Shown piece after piece: positions 1-12,506 of a stretch of DNA of 64,000 nt. The DNA is from Paulownia fortunei. Its lineage: Eukaryota > Streptophyta > Magnoliopsida > Lamiales > Paulowniaceae. Position numbers and translations under genes: made by a program. The stretch covers positions 3,187,865 to 3,251,864 of the forward strand of contig CM033119.1 in assembly GCA_019321725.1 (NCBI GenBank), written 5' to 3'. Position 1 is the stretch's first letter. Each line of letters starts with the position of its first letter. The notes under the pieces are model-generated. The model was not told where the DNA came from and did not search any database. It worked only from the letters and a program-made list of their open reading frames with translations.

Positions 1-155
1 ACAATAAAGTCTCCACATCCAGAATCGTATCTTGTATAGATGTGGAAATGCAATAGGTGAGATAATAAACTCTCCACATCCAAAATCATATTATGTACTA
101 ATTTAATAGTTTATTGTAAATAGAATATGATTCTGGACGTAGAGAATTTATTGTC
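1..155. repeat. Three-arm inverted/direct repeat, MITE-like, at the left edge
   Basis: A roughly 32-bp arm occurs three times. Two copies are direct (1-31 and 61-92) and one is inverted (124-155). The inverted pair 61-92/124-155 matches at about 27 of 32 positions and could fold into a hairpin with a loop of about 30 bases. This resembles the ends of a small TIR element, or of two overlapping copies, cut by the window edge. No coding potential was seen. The class is inferred. Confidence 0.6.
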
Positions 156-493
156 TTGTATATTGCATTTTCATATTTAGACAATGTGTATCATGATCGT
201 GGAGAGTCGACCTCCACAATTTTATCATGTCGGTCGAGTTTCAATTTAAAGTATAGTACATATATTGATGATGTGACACAAAATCAGTCAAATGATACTG
301 ATGCTACTGTTGTTGTTGAGGGTGGACGTCGAGACATAAAATAGTGTCACCGATATACTTGTGGCACTAATGACCATTTTTAGTATTTTTATAATTTTTA
401 TAATTTATATATCTAGTACTGTAATTATTATTTAAAAAAAAATAATTGTATGATTATTATTAAAATTATAATTATAAAATAAAGCTCAATACT

Positions 494-553
494 AAATTGC
501 GTTTTCATTAAATAAAAAAAAATTGAAAGCGCTTTTAATTGAAAACGCAATTT
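494..553. repeat. Short perfect-type hairpin
   Basis: The arm at 494-511 (AAATTGCGTTTTCATTAAA type) is repeated as its reverse complement at 533-553 with a single-base indel. The spacer is A-rich. It looks like a miniature stem-loop or MITE remnant in non-coding DNA. Confidence 0.6.
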
Positions 554-3500
554 TCACATGCCCACTTTCACGTAATTTATTAACACTCTTTAATTATACG
601 ATAATTAATTAATTACTAATTATATTTACTATAACCTATTAAATTAGTCCAAAAAGTCGTTCACCTTATTGTTTTTCAATATTAATGGCAAGCGACTTTG
701 GGTGAAACTGGAGGGCACCAGATGAAATTTTCAGGGGACATCGGGAGGCCGAGAAGTTTTGTTTGTTTGTTTTTTGTTCATCTTTATGCTTATTATTATT
801 AATAATTTAATTAATCTTTAACTGACATTTTAATACGACAATATATTTAATCAATTTATTTTAAATGACAGAATAATCTTTTTTTAATGACAACATAGTT
901 GTTGCATTAGAATTCTTGAGACATGGGACAAATTAAGGATATGACAAGAAGTGATTATTGTACAATTATTATTGATTATACAAATTGAGTAGGAAAAAGA
1001 AATAACTATCATGGTGTAGCGCTAGCAATTTCAACATTTCGACCTGTATATTATCTCAATATCCCCGTGTCTTCTTCCTTAGAATTGGCAAACATGGGCT
1101 GCCGCTTCTTCTTTTAGCATTTTTATCATCCTTAAATTTACATTTTTGCATTTGCTTAAATTGCCTTGCTTTTTCTTATTAGTCTTGGCCCCATCCTACG
1201 CACCAATGTCATCTAAAAAAATGTGTACATAAAAACTCACATTAAATGTTTTTTTTATTTATTAAGTATATTTTTAAAATTATATTTTTATTTAGAATCT
1301 GTAAATATAGTATTTTATTCACATCCAAAATTGAGCTTAAAACAATCTTTCACATTATTTGAGATAATCACCAACAATCAATATTATATAAAATCATTGT
1401 GATTATAATTTCCTAGCATAATTGAGCTACAACACTATATTAAATAATATTCACTAATCTAACTAAGTCAATTTTAAAATCAAGAAATGATAGGATGTAT
1501 CTTTACACTTAGCGTGATTATGTAAAATACCAAATTTGATCCTCTATTTTAAGTGGTGTTTCATCTCCTATTTTAATATTATCAATACATATTAAATGTA
1601 CATTAATAATTTAATATGTATTGATGATATTGAGATAAAAAAATAAAATATCATTTTAATCAGTGGATCGTGCTTAGTAAAATGCGATTGGTTGAAGGTG
1701 AAAAATGCAAGGGCCTTGAGATTGGTCTTTTGGTTTGGAGGGGCAGAATTCAAGATTTGCAGGCATTGGTTTATTGTAGGGGGAATGGTGGCATGCATCT
1801 GTGGTTAGCCTTGTTGCATTTCAAGGGATTTGAAGAACTTGTGGAGTTTGGAGGGCAACGAGTAATAAATGGGTTGGGGTGGAATTTAATCCAAAAGTTA
1901 TTCAAAGAAAGAAATTGTTCATTCATCGTGCATATATTATACCAATTCACTAATTTGACGATACGGGATAAATTCAACCTCTAAACACCCGTACTCATAC
2001 CTAGCATGCCATGCAAATAATTTCGGATTCAAAACTATCATCACCTACAAATTTGGTGGTCTGATACTATAATAAATAAATTTGGGTTGAATTCATCCCC
2101 AAAAACTAACTCCCAAGTTCATAAACTAGAAAATGTGCATTTCACTTGTATACATTATACCAACCTAATATTTTGACAATGTAGGAGAAGTTAAACTTTT
2201 AACAAGGAAAAGGGTTAAAGGTTAAGAGTAAAGAAAGAGATGAAATGTAACATGCTATTCATTCTTTCTTGCTTATGTTTAGAGCTAGGTAAAAGGATTT
2301 CTTGATAAAGTTGGTGTGTTTTCGTTTTTGATTTTTATTATTATTACTTTTTTGGGCGCTTCAGATAATTGTATTACTCTTATACATAGATGAAACAACA
2401 TAAATTTTGCAATTAGGTGAGAATTTTTTTTTAATTGAAGCTTACAGGAAAGAGTTAAGAAATTGGCCATCCATTTTTTTTTTTTGTTAAAATGATTATC
2501 AAATCCAATGATGACTTATTTTCGTGGACATGTGTTTTCCAATTGATAATTCGCTCTTTTGTTGTAATAGAAAAAGTTAGAGTTCAAGAAATCACTTTAA
2601 TTGGTCGGAAATATTAAATATTTATTATATAAAAGAAAATTCTAGTCGATTAGTTTATTTATTTATTATTATTCTTATTTTTTTTATTTTATTTTTGTAG
2701 TTTAATAACTTTCTATTGGTATGAATTATAAAGTATTGGGAATATTATCTGAGTAGGAAGTTGGTCCTTTTCTGAAAGTCCAAAACTAAAATAAATCCGA
2801 AACCTAAGTGGGCTTTGTTTTGGGGACTCATATATTTATAGCCCGAGTTCAGGTGAATTTCGTTTTATAAAATTACTGGCTGGTGGGAAAATGATATTTC
2901 TCGCCCATTAAGATGAAATCAATATTCTTGTTATAAGAAGCTTTCTAAACCAAAATACATATTTATATATAAGACGGTAATCAATAAATTTATGTTTAAT
3001 ATATATTCTCTGTACAATTGAAATCATATTTTATTATTTATTTAATTTAAATTTAATTAAAAATTAATTTATTTAATAATTTAGTGTTGAATAAAATTTG
3101 GGGGCAAATTGATTGGCATTTATTCTAGAAGGGACAAAATATTGTATGGATTATTATAGAGGGGGCAAAATGGTTTTTTTCTTTTACTTAGTGCAAGGGT
3201 ATTTGTGCCTAACTATATTAATTATTTTAATTTAAAAAAAATATGTGAAGATTTTATTAGTAAAGAGTGATAATTGATACCAAATAAAGGCTAAAGCGAA
3301 TTTAACCCATTCTCATGTAAATAATTACGTAGTTTGGCAGAAAATTAAAGCTAGTATATACTGGGGATAAAAGCAAGCAAGAGAAGGATCCTTTATTGGA
3401 AGGTCCAACTGAAGAAATCAATTATATTTGTTAAAAAAAATGATAAGGGCCCCCTTGGCCCTTTAGAAGACTTTGAGAAATTTATCTTGCCCCCATATAG

Positions 3501-4549
3501 CTAAGGTGATTATAAAAATTTAAAAATTATTTTGAACCGATGGCACTATACTGCATTAAATTATTTTTAATAAATTAATATATAAAATTTTAATAAATTT
3601 TATTATTTTTAATAAATTAATATATCAATTACAGTTTAAATTTTTAATTAAAATCGCACCGTCTTATATGATTTGATAGCAGTTTGAAATTTGAATAAAT
3701 CTATATGTATATTAAATTTATTAATAATTAATACTAGTTTTAATTTTGATAATTAACTTGCAATTGTAATATTTGTTTAAGTTTCATGAAATTAATTATT
3801 TATGTGCTCATCAACTTCTCATATTTTTTTTTTTTTTTTTATTTATCTCAAATTATAATGCACGGAAAATTTATATTTAATTTTAATTTTAAAAAGTTTA
3901 GCATTTTCATTTTCTTTTATAAGTATTAGTTTATTTATTTTTTTCAAGACTTTTTTTTTCAATTGTTTACTTTTTCATTGTTGTTATATGAATAAGTTAA
4001 TTTTTTTTTTAAGAAATAGAAGATAAAGAAAATAAGTATTTGTTTTTTGTACATACTCAAAAAAATTTGTGTTTATGATGTTTGTAAATTCAAATATATT
4101 TTTTTCTATTTGCATTTTGAAATATGAGAATTTTTATACTATTTTCTCTACTATACATATTATAATTTATATAATATAGATAAAACTAAATGAGTAAATA
4201 AAATATATGAAATGAGTTGAATTTTATGTATAACGATTTAACCATTTATTAGTACTAGATAAACTATGCTAATATTTTCAGATTAAAATTATTTTATTAT
4301 TTGAAGTGATTTTTTCTACTAATATCTTTAAATTTTTTTATTTAATTATTTTTCTTTATTGGTAGAAGACCACAACATCCTCCACAACCACTCAAACCAT
4401 TTAAAATCATACTTTTTATTTTAATTGATAAAATTATAATTTAAAAATAAATTTTAGCAAAATTGAATATTACAATTTGAAATTAATGAAAAAAATTTGC
4501 AAAACGATCGTGATCACCTCTACGCATACCTAAAGATAAAAATTTGAGT

Positions 4550-4900
4550 GCCCTCGAGGCACAACTCAACTGTCGGAACAATTGACTTGGATTTGCTTCT
4601 AATCTGAGGATGGGGGTTTAAATTTTGGTGAGAATTTGCGGATGCATTTCAGTATGAAACAATTATTGGGCTGTCAGTGGGATCCTGCGATTGAGGTATC
4701 TCGAACGATTATTGTGGGTTAGACTCCTTGTACGCAAATGTGTACAGTTCTTGTTGGAAACCTAAGTATTGATTAAGGCATATCCCGCGATTTACCTTAA
4801 CGATCACTGTGGATTGCACTTTTTGTGTGAAAAAGTGTATATTTTTTGTTGAAAACTTAGGTATTGATTAAATTATATTTTATAATTTATCTTTTTTAGG
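4550..4900 (+). mobile_element. Degenerate tRNA-derived SINE-like unit with internal 95-bp duplication
   Basis: A tRNA-like head is suggested by an A-box-like CACAACTCAACTGTCGG near 4560 and a decayed B-box-like GGGGGTTTAAATTTTGG near 4613. Downstream, a segment of about 95 bp (from 4707) is repeated from 4802, sharing GATYAYTGTGG, a TTGTTGRAAACYTAR block and ATTGATTAA. Target-site duplications were not located. SINE identity is inferred from the box spacing and is uncertain. Confidence 0.4.
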
Positions 4901-6748
4901 TATTAGAAACATGTATTTAGAAGCTTTAACATTAATTTGATAAGATGGAAATTTGGGTTATAAAAAAAAAAAAAAAAATCTGGGATGTGGGCATGATTCG
5001 AGGCTAGGTCCATAAAGAAAGGGATTCCACTAAACTTGCAATTGTTGGTCAATGTAATTTGTCTTCTTGCTATCAGATTCTTAGAGCATTTGATACCTAC
5101 GTTGTCCTTTTGGTAATAGGTATCAATAGTATGCTTTGACCATAACACCACCAATTGTCAATTGTCAAGGGATCATAATGTCTTCCTATTAATTTCAAAA
5201 AATGTAATGGCACCTTTATTCAAAGAAGGCTGTTATTGATCAAAGGAGAAAATTATTCTTGATGTTTAGTTTAATTAAAATTTAATTAATTATTTTTGAA
5301 ATTTTAAATATTTTTTAAAATTTATTTTTATTTAATAAATACCATTTTCATTTAACGAATATTCCTTCTACTGATGCAATTTGTAAAATAAAAATAAATA
5401 TTAAGAAAGTAATTATAATTTATAAATTTATATAATTTTTTTTATAAATAATTCAAACTTCAATAATAAATTTTACATTTCATCCAGTATAATATAAGGA
5501 TATGTATATTTAAAGAAGGTAACATATAAATAGGTTAATTATTTATCAAAAAATTTCACAATACAAAGGCAAGTTAATAATTTATTATTATTATTATGGT
5601 TTTGTTTGGATACTCATTTAAATTCAGAGTTTTTCTATTTTCTATATTTTTTTGTGAAAAGTTGAGAAGGTGAAAAATATATAAAATTTTAAAAATTGGC
5701 GAAATTTAATGTTAATAATCCACATATGGGGGGATTACTTGTATTTGAGGCGCATGCCTAAGTTTGAGTGAATTCCAAGTATGTGTTATATGCTCATATT
5801 TCAAGGGGTATAAAAGAAAACAAAAAATATTTGATCCATGTATAGCTAGTAAATTGTTTTCTTGTGGTTGTCCTTATGTATAGTATATATCAATAGGTAG
5901 AGTTTGGGGGCAAGGGAAGAGAAATGGTTCTAATTTTTTTCCCTTCTGGGGAGTGCTACTAGTGACCCTTCATGTTGTTTGGTTTTATATATGGAACAAT
6001 GGAAAGACAACACATTTCTGTACTTGGCATAACAAAGAAATTAATGAGGAATTGTCTCTGTTCCTGCCTCCCAATCTTTCATTTCTACCAAACACACCAC
6101 CCCTTCAAAACAACACCCCCCCACCAAACCCTATAGCTGCAGAACTCATTCACACTACCCTTGTTCTAATTTGGGATCATTGTTAGAAAGACAAGGATAG
6201 CTTGAAGAAAAAGACTTAGAAGCAGCAGATTTCAAACAACCAGAACAGAAGTCAACAAAGGTTACATGGTGTATTATCATGTTGTAATAAATAAAAAGTG
6301 TGCCCATATATGTACACTTGCATGTTGTGGTGACCCCCTAAGAGCTATACAACTCTTTAGCAGCTATTTGTCCACTATTGAAATCAATGCATCTGGTCAC
6401 TCACTTACATAAACATATCCAATAATTCCATTCAAAATCACATGGGACTCTCTCTTCTAGATTCTCTTATCCTATTCCAACCTTTTTTCCAGTCACTTGT
6501 CAAGGCTTAGAATCAATGCATTTTCTGGTGGAATACATCACACATATGCTACCTCAGCTCATTCTTCTGGCATATTTCCATGTACAATGTATTTCATACC
6601 CTGCAAAAAAACTTGTCCATGGATGCAAGAATCAGAAACCAACCAAGTTTTTGTTTTTTTTTAAATTTGATTTGAACCCAAGTAAAATCGAACCAAGCTG
6701 AAACCAAAGAGTTGTTACCATGGCAATTAGTGACAAAATGATGTAAAT

Positions 6749-8068
6749 TCACCAGTATTTCACGGGAACACTGCCTCCATTGTTGGTAACAACTGCATTC
6801 TTCAGTTTCGGGATATTATGAAATTCCATTACTTGTGCTGTTTTTTGTTTCTTGGCTGCACATGATGGAAACTAGCATTAGATTATAAGGCATGGTCACT
6901 AAATTGTCAACCAAACAGTAAAAACATGTTAATGATGCAACAAAATGCCTAACCATGTTGAGTTTCCTGATAATTTTGATCATGAAGACGCTTTGTGGTT
7001 GAACCCAATTTATCTGATTCACTCTGGTTATGCTTCAGCTTTCCCTACATTACATGAACCAAACCAAATCACTCAAAGTAATGAGCAGAGACTGTGCTCA
7101 CATTTTGCTGATAAATCACCTTAATCAAATAGTAGAAAAACATGTTTTTCTTTTCTTTAAACTGTTTCAGAATCTGCAAATTCTGACCTTTGGTGGAGTT
7201 GAATAACAAGACACAGAAGTCTTTTGTGCATCTGTATGATGAAGCACTTGAGCTTTCACACCACTGTGAATGCTGTCATGGTGGGCTTCAATGGGTGACT
7301 TTTTATCACCTGGTGGAAAAACTGAGCTTGAGTTTTATATTGATTTAATCCTAGCTTTGATGAAAGAAATTAAAATAAAATAAAATAAAATTCTGGATTT
7401 ATGATTTTTTTTTTTGTAAGAGCATTCTGAATTTTGTTAATAAGTAGTAGTGTTTTCAAGAAATGTGTCCAATAAAAGTTCGCTGAGTTTTACCATTAGA
7501 TTGAGTGGCTTCTTCCATTGGTGTATTTAATCTCACCCATTCATCTACAGTGTCCTTCCATTTTCTGTAATAAGAATCACAGTTTAAAGAACATGAATGT
7601 AATTCCACAGTTTCTTTAATCCTTCATAAAACTCTGTTTTTCTTACACTAACCTGACAAGAATTTTCACAAGCCTGCGTACTTCATTAGATGAATGCTTT
7701 CGCAGTCTAGTGACATGTCTTCCAATGTCCGTTTCCTTAAAAAATGGTATTCAATAGAAAATAAACAATTATATAAAGAAAGAAAACTGGAAATTTCAAT
7801 ATGAAAAAAGCAGAGGTTAGAAACAATTTATTCATTAATGTTACCTTGAGAGCTTTGAATGTAGTATCCATGTCCACAAGCCTCTGAAGCAGGTCAATCA
7901 AAGACCTCTCACTCTGTAAAATTTCAGTTACAAAACCCAAAAAGATGAAAAATTTAATCTGGTTAAGACATACTAACAAACAAAAGTACATTTCATTGAA
8001 ATTCACGACACAGAAACAAAACCTGGTTCTGATCATCTAAAAGAATCTTGATTTCAAGAATTTTTCCC

Positions 8069-8100
<32 letters not shown>

Positions 8101-8427
8101 TTCTTCTTCTTCTTCAATGGCAGCCGCCTTTTCTCCTGATTGCAATCCTTCAGTATTATAATCAAAGCCCACATCTTGTTTTTGCTGATACTTTTCATTT
8201 TCTTCTTCACTTTCTTTGGCGTTACACTTTGTTCCTTCGGAAAACTGGTGATCACAATTCTGACACCTGGAGAATGCTGGTGCATAAAGCCTCTGAATAA
8301 TTCCATCCCTTCTATTCCCCAGTTCATTTTCATGATCAGCAGAAGCCACAGAGATTGCCATATCGATCCACGTCCAGACATCAATCCCTGAATCCAATAT
8401 AAAAGAACGAAACTCATCCAAATCCAT
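6749..8427 (-). CDS. MED26C: Mediator of RNA polymerase II transcription subunit 26c-like (TFIIS N-terminal domain protein)
   Basis: Seven exons on the minus strand: 8427-8023, 7913-7845, 7735-7653, 7564-7494, 7309-7188, 7044-6954, 6855-6749. The joined CDS is 948 nt (315 aa) with GT-AG junctions throughout. The start MDLDEFRSF at 8427 is preferred over an in-frame upstream ATG at 8478, because plant MED26c proteins begin exactly this way. Order: conserved N-terminus (about 1-60), acidic linker with nine Asp after five Glu, then a TFIIS N-terminal/LW domain (about 136-210; motifs TDIGRHVTRLRKH, VRRLVKILVRKWK, DTVDEW). The C-terminal block ends KKQKTAQVMEFHNIPK and a terminal Trp, as in MED26c. 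The family is nuclear and couples Mediator to Pol II elongation factors. Family assignment is firm; the exact paralogue is inferred. Confidence 0.9.
8073..8115 (-). repeat. Coding trinucleotide microsatellite (poly-Asp/poly-Glu)
   Basis: On the plus strand, (ATC)n at about 8073-8100 is followed directly by (TTC)5 at 8101-8115. On the minus strand these encode an acidic Glu-then-Asp tract in exon 1 of the MED26c-like gene. The repeat is in phase, so length changes add or remove acidic residues without a frameshift. Confidence 0.9.
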
Positions 8428-8478
8428 TTCACACTCACAACTCAATTTTCTTTTTAACTCCAAGATTTCTGCCTTCAA

Positions 8479-10736
8479 CCTGTTTGAAACTATTTTCTCT
8501 TGGAGGAAAACAGATAAGAACTCAAGCTAAACAGAAAGTGGAACAAATTCCAATATCCTAGAATCTTATTCATCTTTTGCTTCAATTATGATTAAACCTT
8601 TTGAAGCACAGCAGTAATCAGAAACAGTTTTTGGTGTGTTGCAGCAGAGGAAGGTATGGGTATATTTCAGGGCCTCTCTAAAAGAGAACCAGCATATAGT
8701 GCCAGTTTTCAAGAATTCTAGGGGCTTTGTCTCATTGGGCTCCATTTCTTAATTAGTGTGTCATGTCATTTAGTGGTGAAAAGACGTAAAGCCCATGCTT
8801 TAATTCTTGTTTTGTTGACTCTATGTGACGGGTTTGGGGGCAAATTTATACATATATTGGGGGTGGGCGGTTGTCCATGAGAAGATAAGTCATAAGACCA
8901 GTATTAAAGGATGAAAGATGGTGATTGGTGGTGACACACTTGTTGCTTTACAATTTTTTTATTTTTTATTTTTTGTTTTAATATGTACTTTATAATATGT
9001 CATTCATATTTAAATATTTATTTTAAAAAAAAATATTATAAACATTATGATGTACATTAAATATAAATTTCATCATAAATTTATATATAGGAGATAGATT
9101 GATACTAGTTAATTGGACTACATAATAGGAAAAGTTAATAATCTTTGGCTAATGAAAGTCACAAAGTTGAGAGTTGGGAATGGGGAGTGGGGGCTTATTC
9201 TAATTTTTGACTCTCCACTCCGGGGATAAGTTAAAAAACCGCCGTCTAAAAATGGGATTTAGTTTGAATCTTAATATTTTGGATCCAGATTTAATTATTG
9301 TCCAAGATATTCTAATTCAACTTTAAATCCAATTTAATCTTTTGATGGTGATACCAAATTCAAACTAAAGAAAAAGACAAGAAAAGTTTTAGAGTCCCAA
9401 TTTGATTCCAAAAAATCATTGATTATAGTTTTTACTTATTTATTTTTGTTCTAAGAATGATAAATATATTACTTCAAGTCTGAGAGAACCTCTTCATTTT
9501 CACAAAAGAACTATCATCATCATCTATCACAGTAGATAGATGCTACGGGATACGTTATGAGCTACAGAATTACTAGCTCTCCTCAAGAGGGAAAAAGACG
9601 AGGCACACTCATATTTTGATAAATTGATCAAATGAAGGAATCAAATTGAAATTAATAAATTGATCGAATCAATTGAAATAAAAAAATTAATATGTATTTA
9701 AATTGAAAATTTTAGTTCGATATTCAATTTTAAATTTTATAAAAATTCGATATTTGATTTGATTTCGATTTATCAAATCGTATATATTTTATGTCTATTA
9801 TTTATTTTATAGTATTTTTAATTTTTTAACTTATCAAAATAAAAAAATAAAAAATATAGTTATAATATAAATATTTAAAATTTTTATTTTTTTATTTTTA
9901 GAATAATTTCAGTTACCTAAATACCAAAAAAAATAATAAAATGGTAATAATTAAATCAAATTGAACCGATTAATTTAGTTCAATATTCAAAATGACATTT
10001 TGACATAGTGAAAATTTGTATTCAATATAGCATTTTGTCATATCAAAATTTTTATTTACTGAGATTTGAGTTTGGTTTGATTTAGTAAAATCCAATGAAT
10101 ACCTCTGATTGAGCAATACATTTTTATAATAACTAATTTTTGGACAATTGACTGTGAAAGATTAGATTTTATCAACTTGCTGTTGGCAAAAAATAGCTTT
10201 TGCAAAATGTTGGTGCATCAAAAGTGATTTTATTTTAATTTGTCAAATGTTCTTGCATATCAGTTGTGTATCCAAAAATGATTGTGAAAGCCTCAATCGC
10301 TAAACGGACCCTTCCTACAATATTATTAAATGTAAAAAAATTATCATAGTATTTAATTATAAATGGATAATTTATATATATTTACATATATAGTATAAAT
10401 ACTTTATTCATTGTAATAATATTTAGTAATAAATCGGTGTATACAAATAAATATACTTGTGTATTTATAATTTTAATATTTATATATTTATACACTGATG
10501 ACATAACTTCCATCAGCAATTCTTTCAGGTTTTCCAAAATGGTCCCCATTTACTCGTCCTCTATTTTATTAAGTTTAATATAAGATAATTAATGAATAAT
10601 GAGATAAATTATAGTATACCAATTAATAGAATTTTCAAAAAGCAAAGGGTTTTTGGTTATTTTTTTTATTTAGAGGGTTTTTAGCATTTTTGTTAGAACA
10701 CAGGGGATTTATGCAATTAACCCGTATATACATACA

Positions 10737-10800
<64 letters not shown>

Positions 10801-11561
10801 CACAAATATATACTTGAATATAATAATTGAAAAAAGGAAAAATGAAGTAGAAATAGAAAAAAAATTAAAAAAATAAAGTATGAACCATTGATTTTAATTT
10901 CAATAAGATCCCACCAAATGTGTTGTAGTTGTCTACTCCCATGTAAAAATTTATGAATTATTAATTGATGATTCATAATTCATTTGCCAACGGATAACTA
11001 TGTAATATTTATATTTGATATGTCTACTCAAAAAAAGAAAAGAAAAATTACATGACAAATACAACAAAACATCCTTTTTTGAAAAGAGAAAAAAGTTATA
11101 ATTTATTAATTAATGAATTGATATCAATATATATATATTTGATATGTCTACTCAAAAATAAATAAAAATTACACTAATAACAAATGGTTTCTGATTAGCA
11201 CTTTTTTGGCACGTACACCAAGCTCATATTATGCTAAGTACTTGATTAGTTTAAGTTCGATTATTCCCATGCTAGAATTTCTCAAACTAATAAGAATTCA
11301 TAACTATTCTTCTGGAACAATTTTTCAAAATTAGAGATAATAGAAAAAAGATACAAAAACCAACATATAATGCCAAGTTTAATTCATCACTTAAAAAAAA
11401 TAAATTCATCACTTATAAACATACGTGTTCGAAGCATCTTTATCCAACACAAATTAAGAAGGTATATTCCTTCATCAAATAACAATTTCATGAGAACAAA
11501 GAGAAAAAATACCAGAGAAAAAAAAAAAAAGATATTTTTTATAATCACCAAACCATATATA
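8479..11561. other. Intergenic DNA with degenerate repeats
   Basis: Contains the promoter side of the MED26c-like gene (8479 to about 8900). At about 9620-10110 there is an AT-rich block with scattered AATTGATCGAATC/AATTGAACCGATT motifs, typical of decayed hAT-type MITEs. A microsatellite lies at 10726-10798. No gene is supported. The downstream end is the 3' flank of the DUF295 gene. Confidence 0.5.
10726..10798. repeat. Compound microsatellite (CATA)n-(TA)n
   Basis: About nine CATA units run straight into about sixteen TA units. It is flanked on the left by a GGGTTTTTGG...GGGGATTTATGCAATTAACCC stretch that resembles one end of a dispersed plant repeat. Confidence 0.9.
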
Positions 11562-12497
11562 CTAAAATAAAATCAAATTTTGGAAGGCGTGCTCGACCCA
11601 ATAGGTTGCCGACTGATAGCGCGCAGCAGCAGGACATGGCGGCAGCATCAAAGTTGTGCTCCTATCATCCAAGTCGTACATATAGACATTACTGCCTGCT
11701 TTATCTGTATAGTATATGGAATTAGTCTTGATTCCCAAGGAAGAAGAACAAAATCCACCATTCCAATGGCTGAGAAAAATTGCTCTCTTGCCTATGTTAT
11801 ATAGCTCCATGCACTCCATTCTATTGGTATCCACCCGAAAAACTCTAAAACACGAACGATCCTTGAGATAATTGCACGACGACATTTTATGAACCAACAA
11901 GAGCTCATCACCACATGGTGACTCAATCAAGTAATTCTGGTTCCATGTAGCCCAGGGTCGTGACAGTCGAGGAATGTGCCAAGGCTGTCCCCCCCCCTCC
12001 CCGTCCTCCTTCAGTATTGGCCTCAACTCAAGAGTTTTGCCCACAAAATGAACAGTTACAAATCGATAACCAGGATTAGTGAAGCCATAAATCTTCCCTT
12101 GAAATGACCCAATTGCCAACAGTGAACGCACGTCAGTGTCTTCCTCTTGAAAAGATTGCGTCACAAACTCATCATCTCCAATCTGGCAAAAGGATTGTTC
12201 CAAGGTGGAGGAAGAATTGAACAAGATGTGACAATCAGGGTCAGTAGGGAGTTTAGACAAGATACATCTGTTGTAGAGAGATGGATTCCAAAGGCAACAT
12301 TCATCCAAGAAAATATCAACTAAAACCAGCCATCCGTAAGTAGAAGCAAATACGTCCTTGCTGCACAATATAGGAATACATGTGGTATGAAACCGATTCT
12401 CCAATACACTATAAAAAGATTGTTTCTCATGCGAGGCGCCGTGTGATATCAAAAGCAAAGGAGGTTGCCTCTCTTTGTCTTCCCCGTAAATTTCCAT
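11562..12497 (-). CDS. DUF295 (beta-propeller) protein lacking an F-box
   Basis: A single open exon of 311 aa from the ATG at 12497 (MEIYGEDK). The frame stays open upstream through a TTG to a splice-acceptor-like TATACAG ending at 12507. DUF295 signatures are visible: an N-terminal PPLLLISHG strand, a YGWLVLVD motif (about 55-65), a WNP...LSKLPTDPDC strand, GKIYGF (about 135) and a C-terminal VEHA tail. In this family DUF295 usually follows an N-terminal F-box of about 45 residues that binds SKP1 in SCF ubiquitin ligases. None is visible here or just upstream, so the protein may be a truncated or regulatory form, or the F-box exon was missed. It is head-to-head with an F-box/DUF295 gene starting 1.8 kb away. 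The DUF295 assignment is good; the role is unknown. Confidence 0.75.
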   Translation of the reverse strand: MEIYGEDKERQPPLLLISHGASHEKQSFYSVLENRFHTTCIPILCSKDVFASTYGWLVLVDIFLDECCLWNPSLYNRCILSKLPTDPDCHILFNSSSTLEQSFCQIGDDEFVTQSFQEEDTDVRSLLAIGSFQGKIYGFTNPGYRFVTVHFVGKTLELRPILKEDGEGGGQPWHIPRLSRPWATWNQNYLIESPCGDELLLVHKMSSCNYLKDRSCFRVFRVDTNRMECMELYNIGKRAIFLSHWNGGFCSSSLGIKTNSIYYTDKAGSNVYMYDLDDRSTTLMLPPCPAAARYQSATYWVEHAFQNLILF

Positions 12498-12506
12498 CGC
12501 AGTCAA

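Larger units (their letters stand above)
156..6748. other. AT-rich intergenic DNA, no supported gene
   Basis: Long A/T runs and short open frames only. The longest frames (for example 1670-1984 +) match no family I recognise and lack splice or codon support. Apart from the hairpin near 500 and the SINE-like unit near 4.6 kb, I see no organised feature. The right end is the 3' flank of the MED26c-like gene. Confidence 0.6.

Noticed and set aside
1670..1984. 104-codon plus-strand ORF
   Set aside because: No recognisable domain, no plausible promoter or splice context, G-rich chance frame; a minus-strand frame overlaps the same DNA.
5953..6186. 77-codon ORF with Pro/Asn-rich end, possible secreted peptide
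   Set aside because: The hydrophobic start is not a convincing signal peptide and no peptide-hormone motif is present; adjacent to the 3' end of MED26c without its own promoter.
8037..8438. Minus-strand frame with a poly-Met run
   Set aside because: Out-of-frame shadow of MED26c exon 1; the Met run is the Asp repeat read in another frame.
10635..10976. 113-codon minus ORF
   Set aside because: Most of it is the translated (CATA)/(TA) microsatellite.
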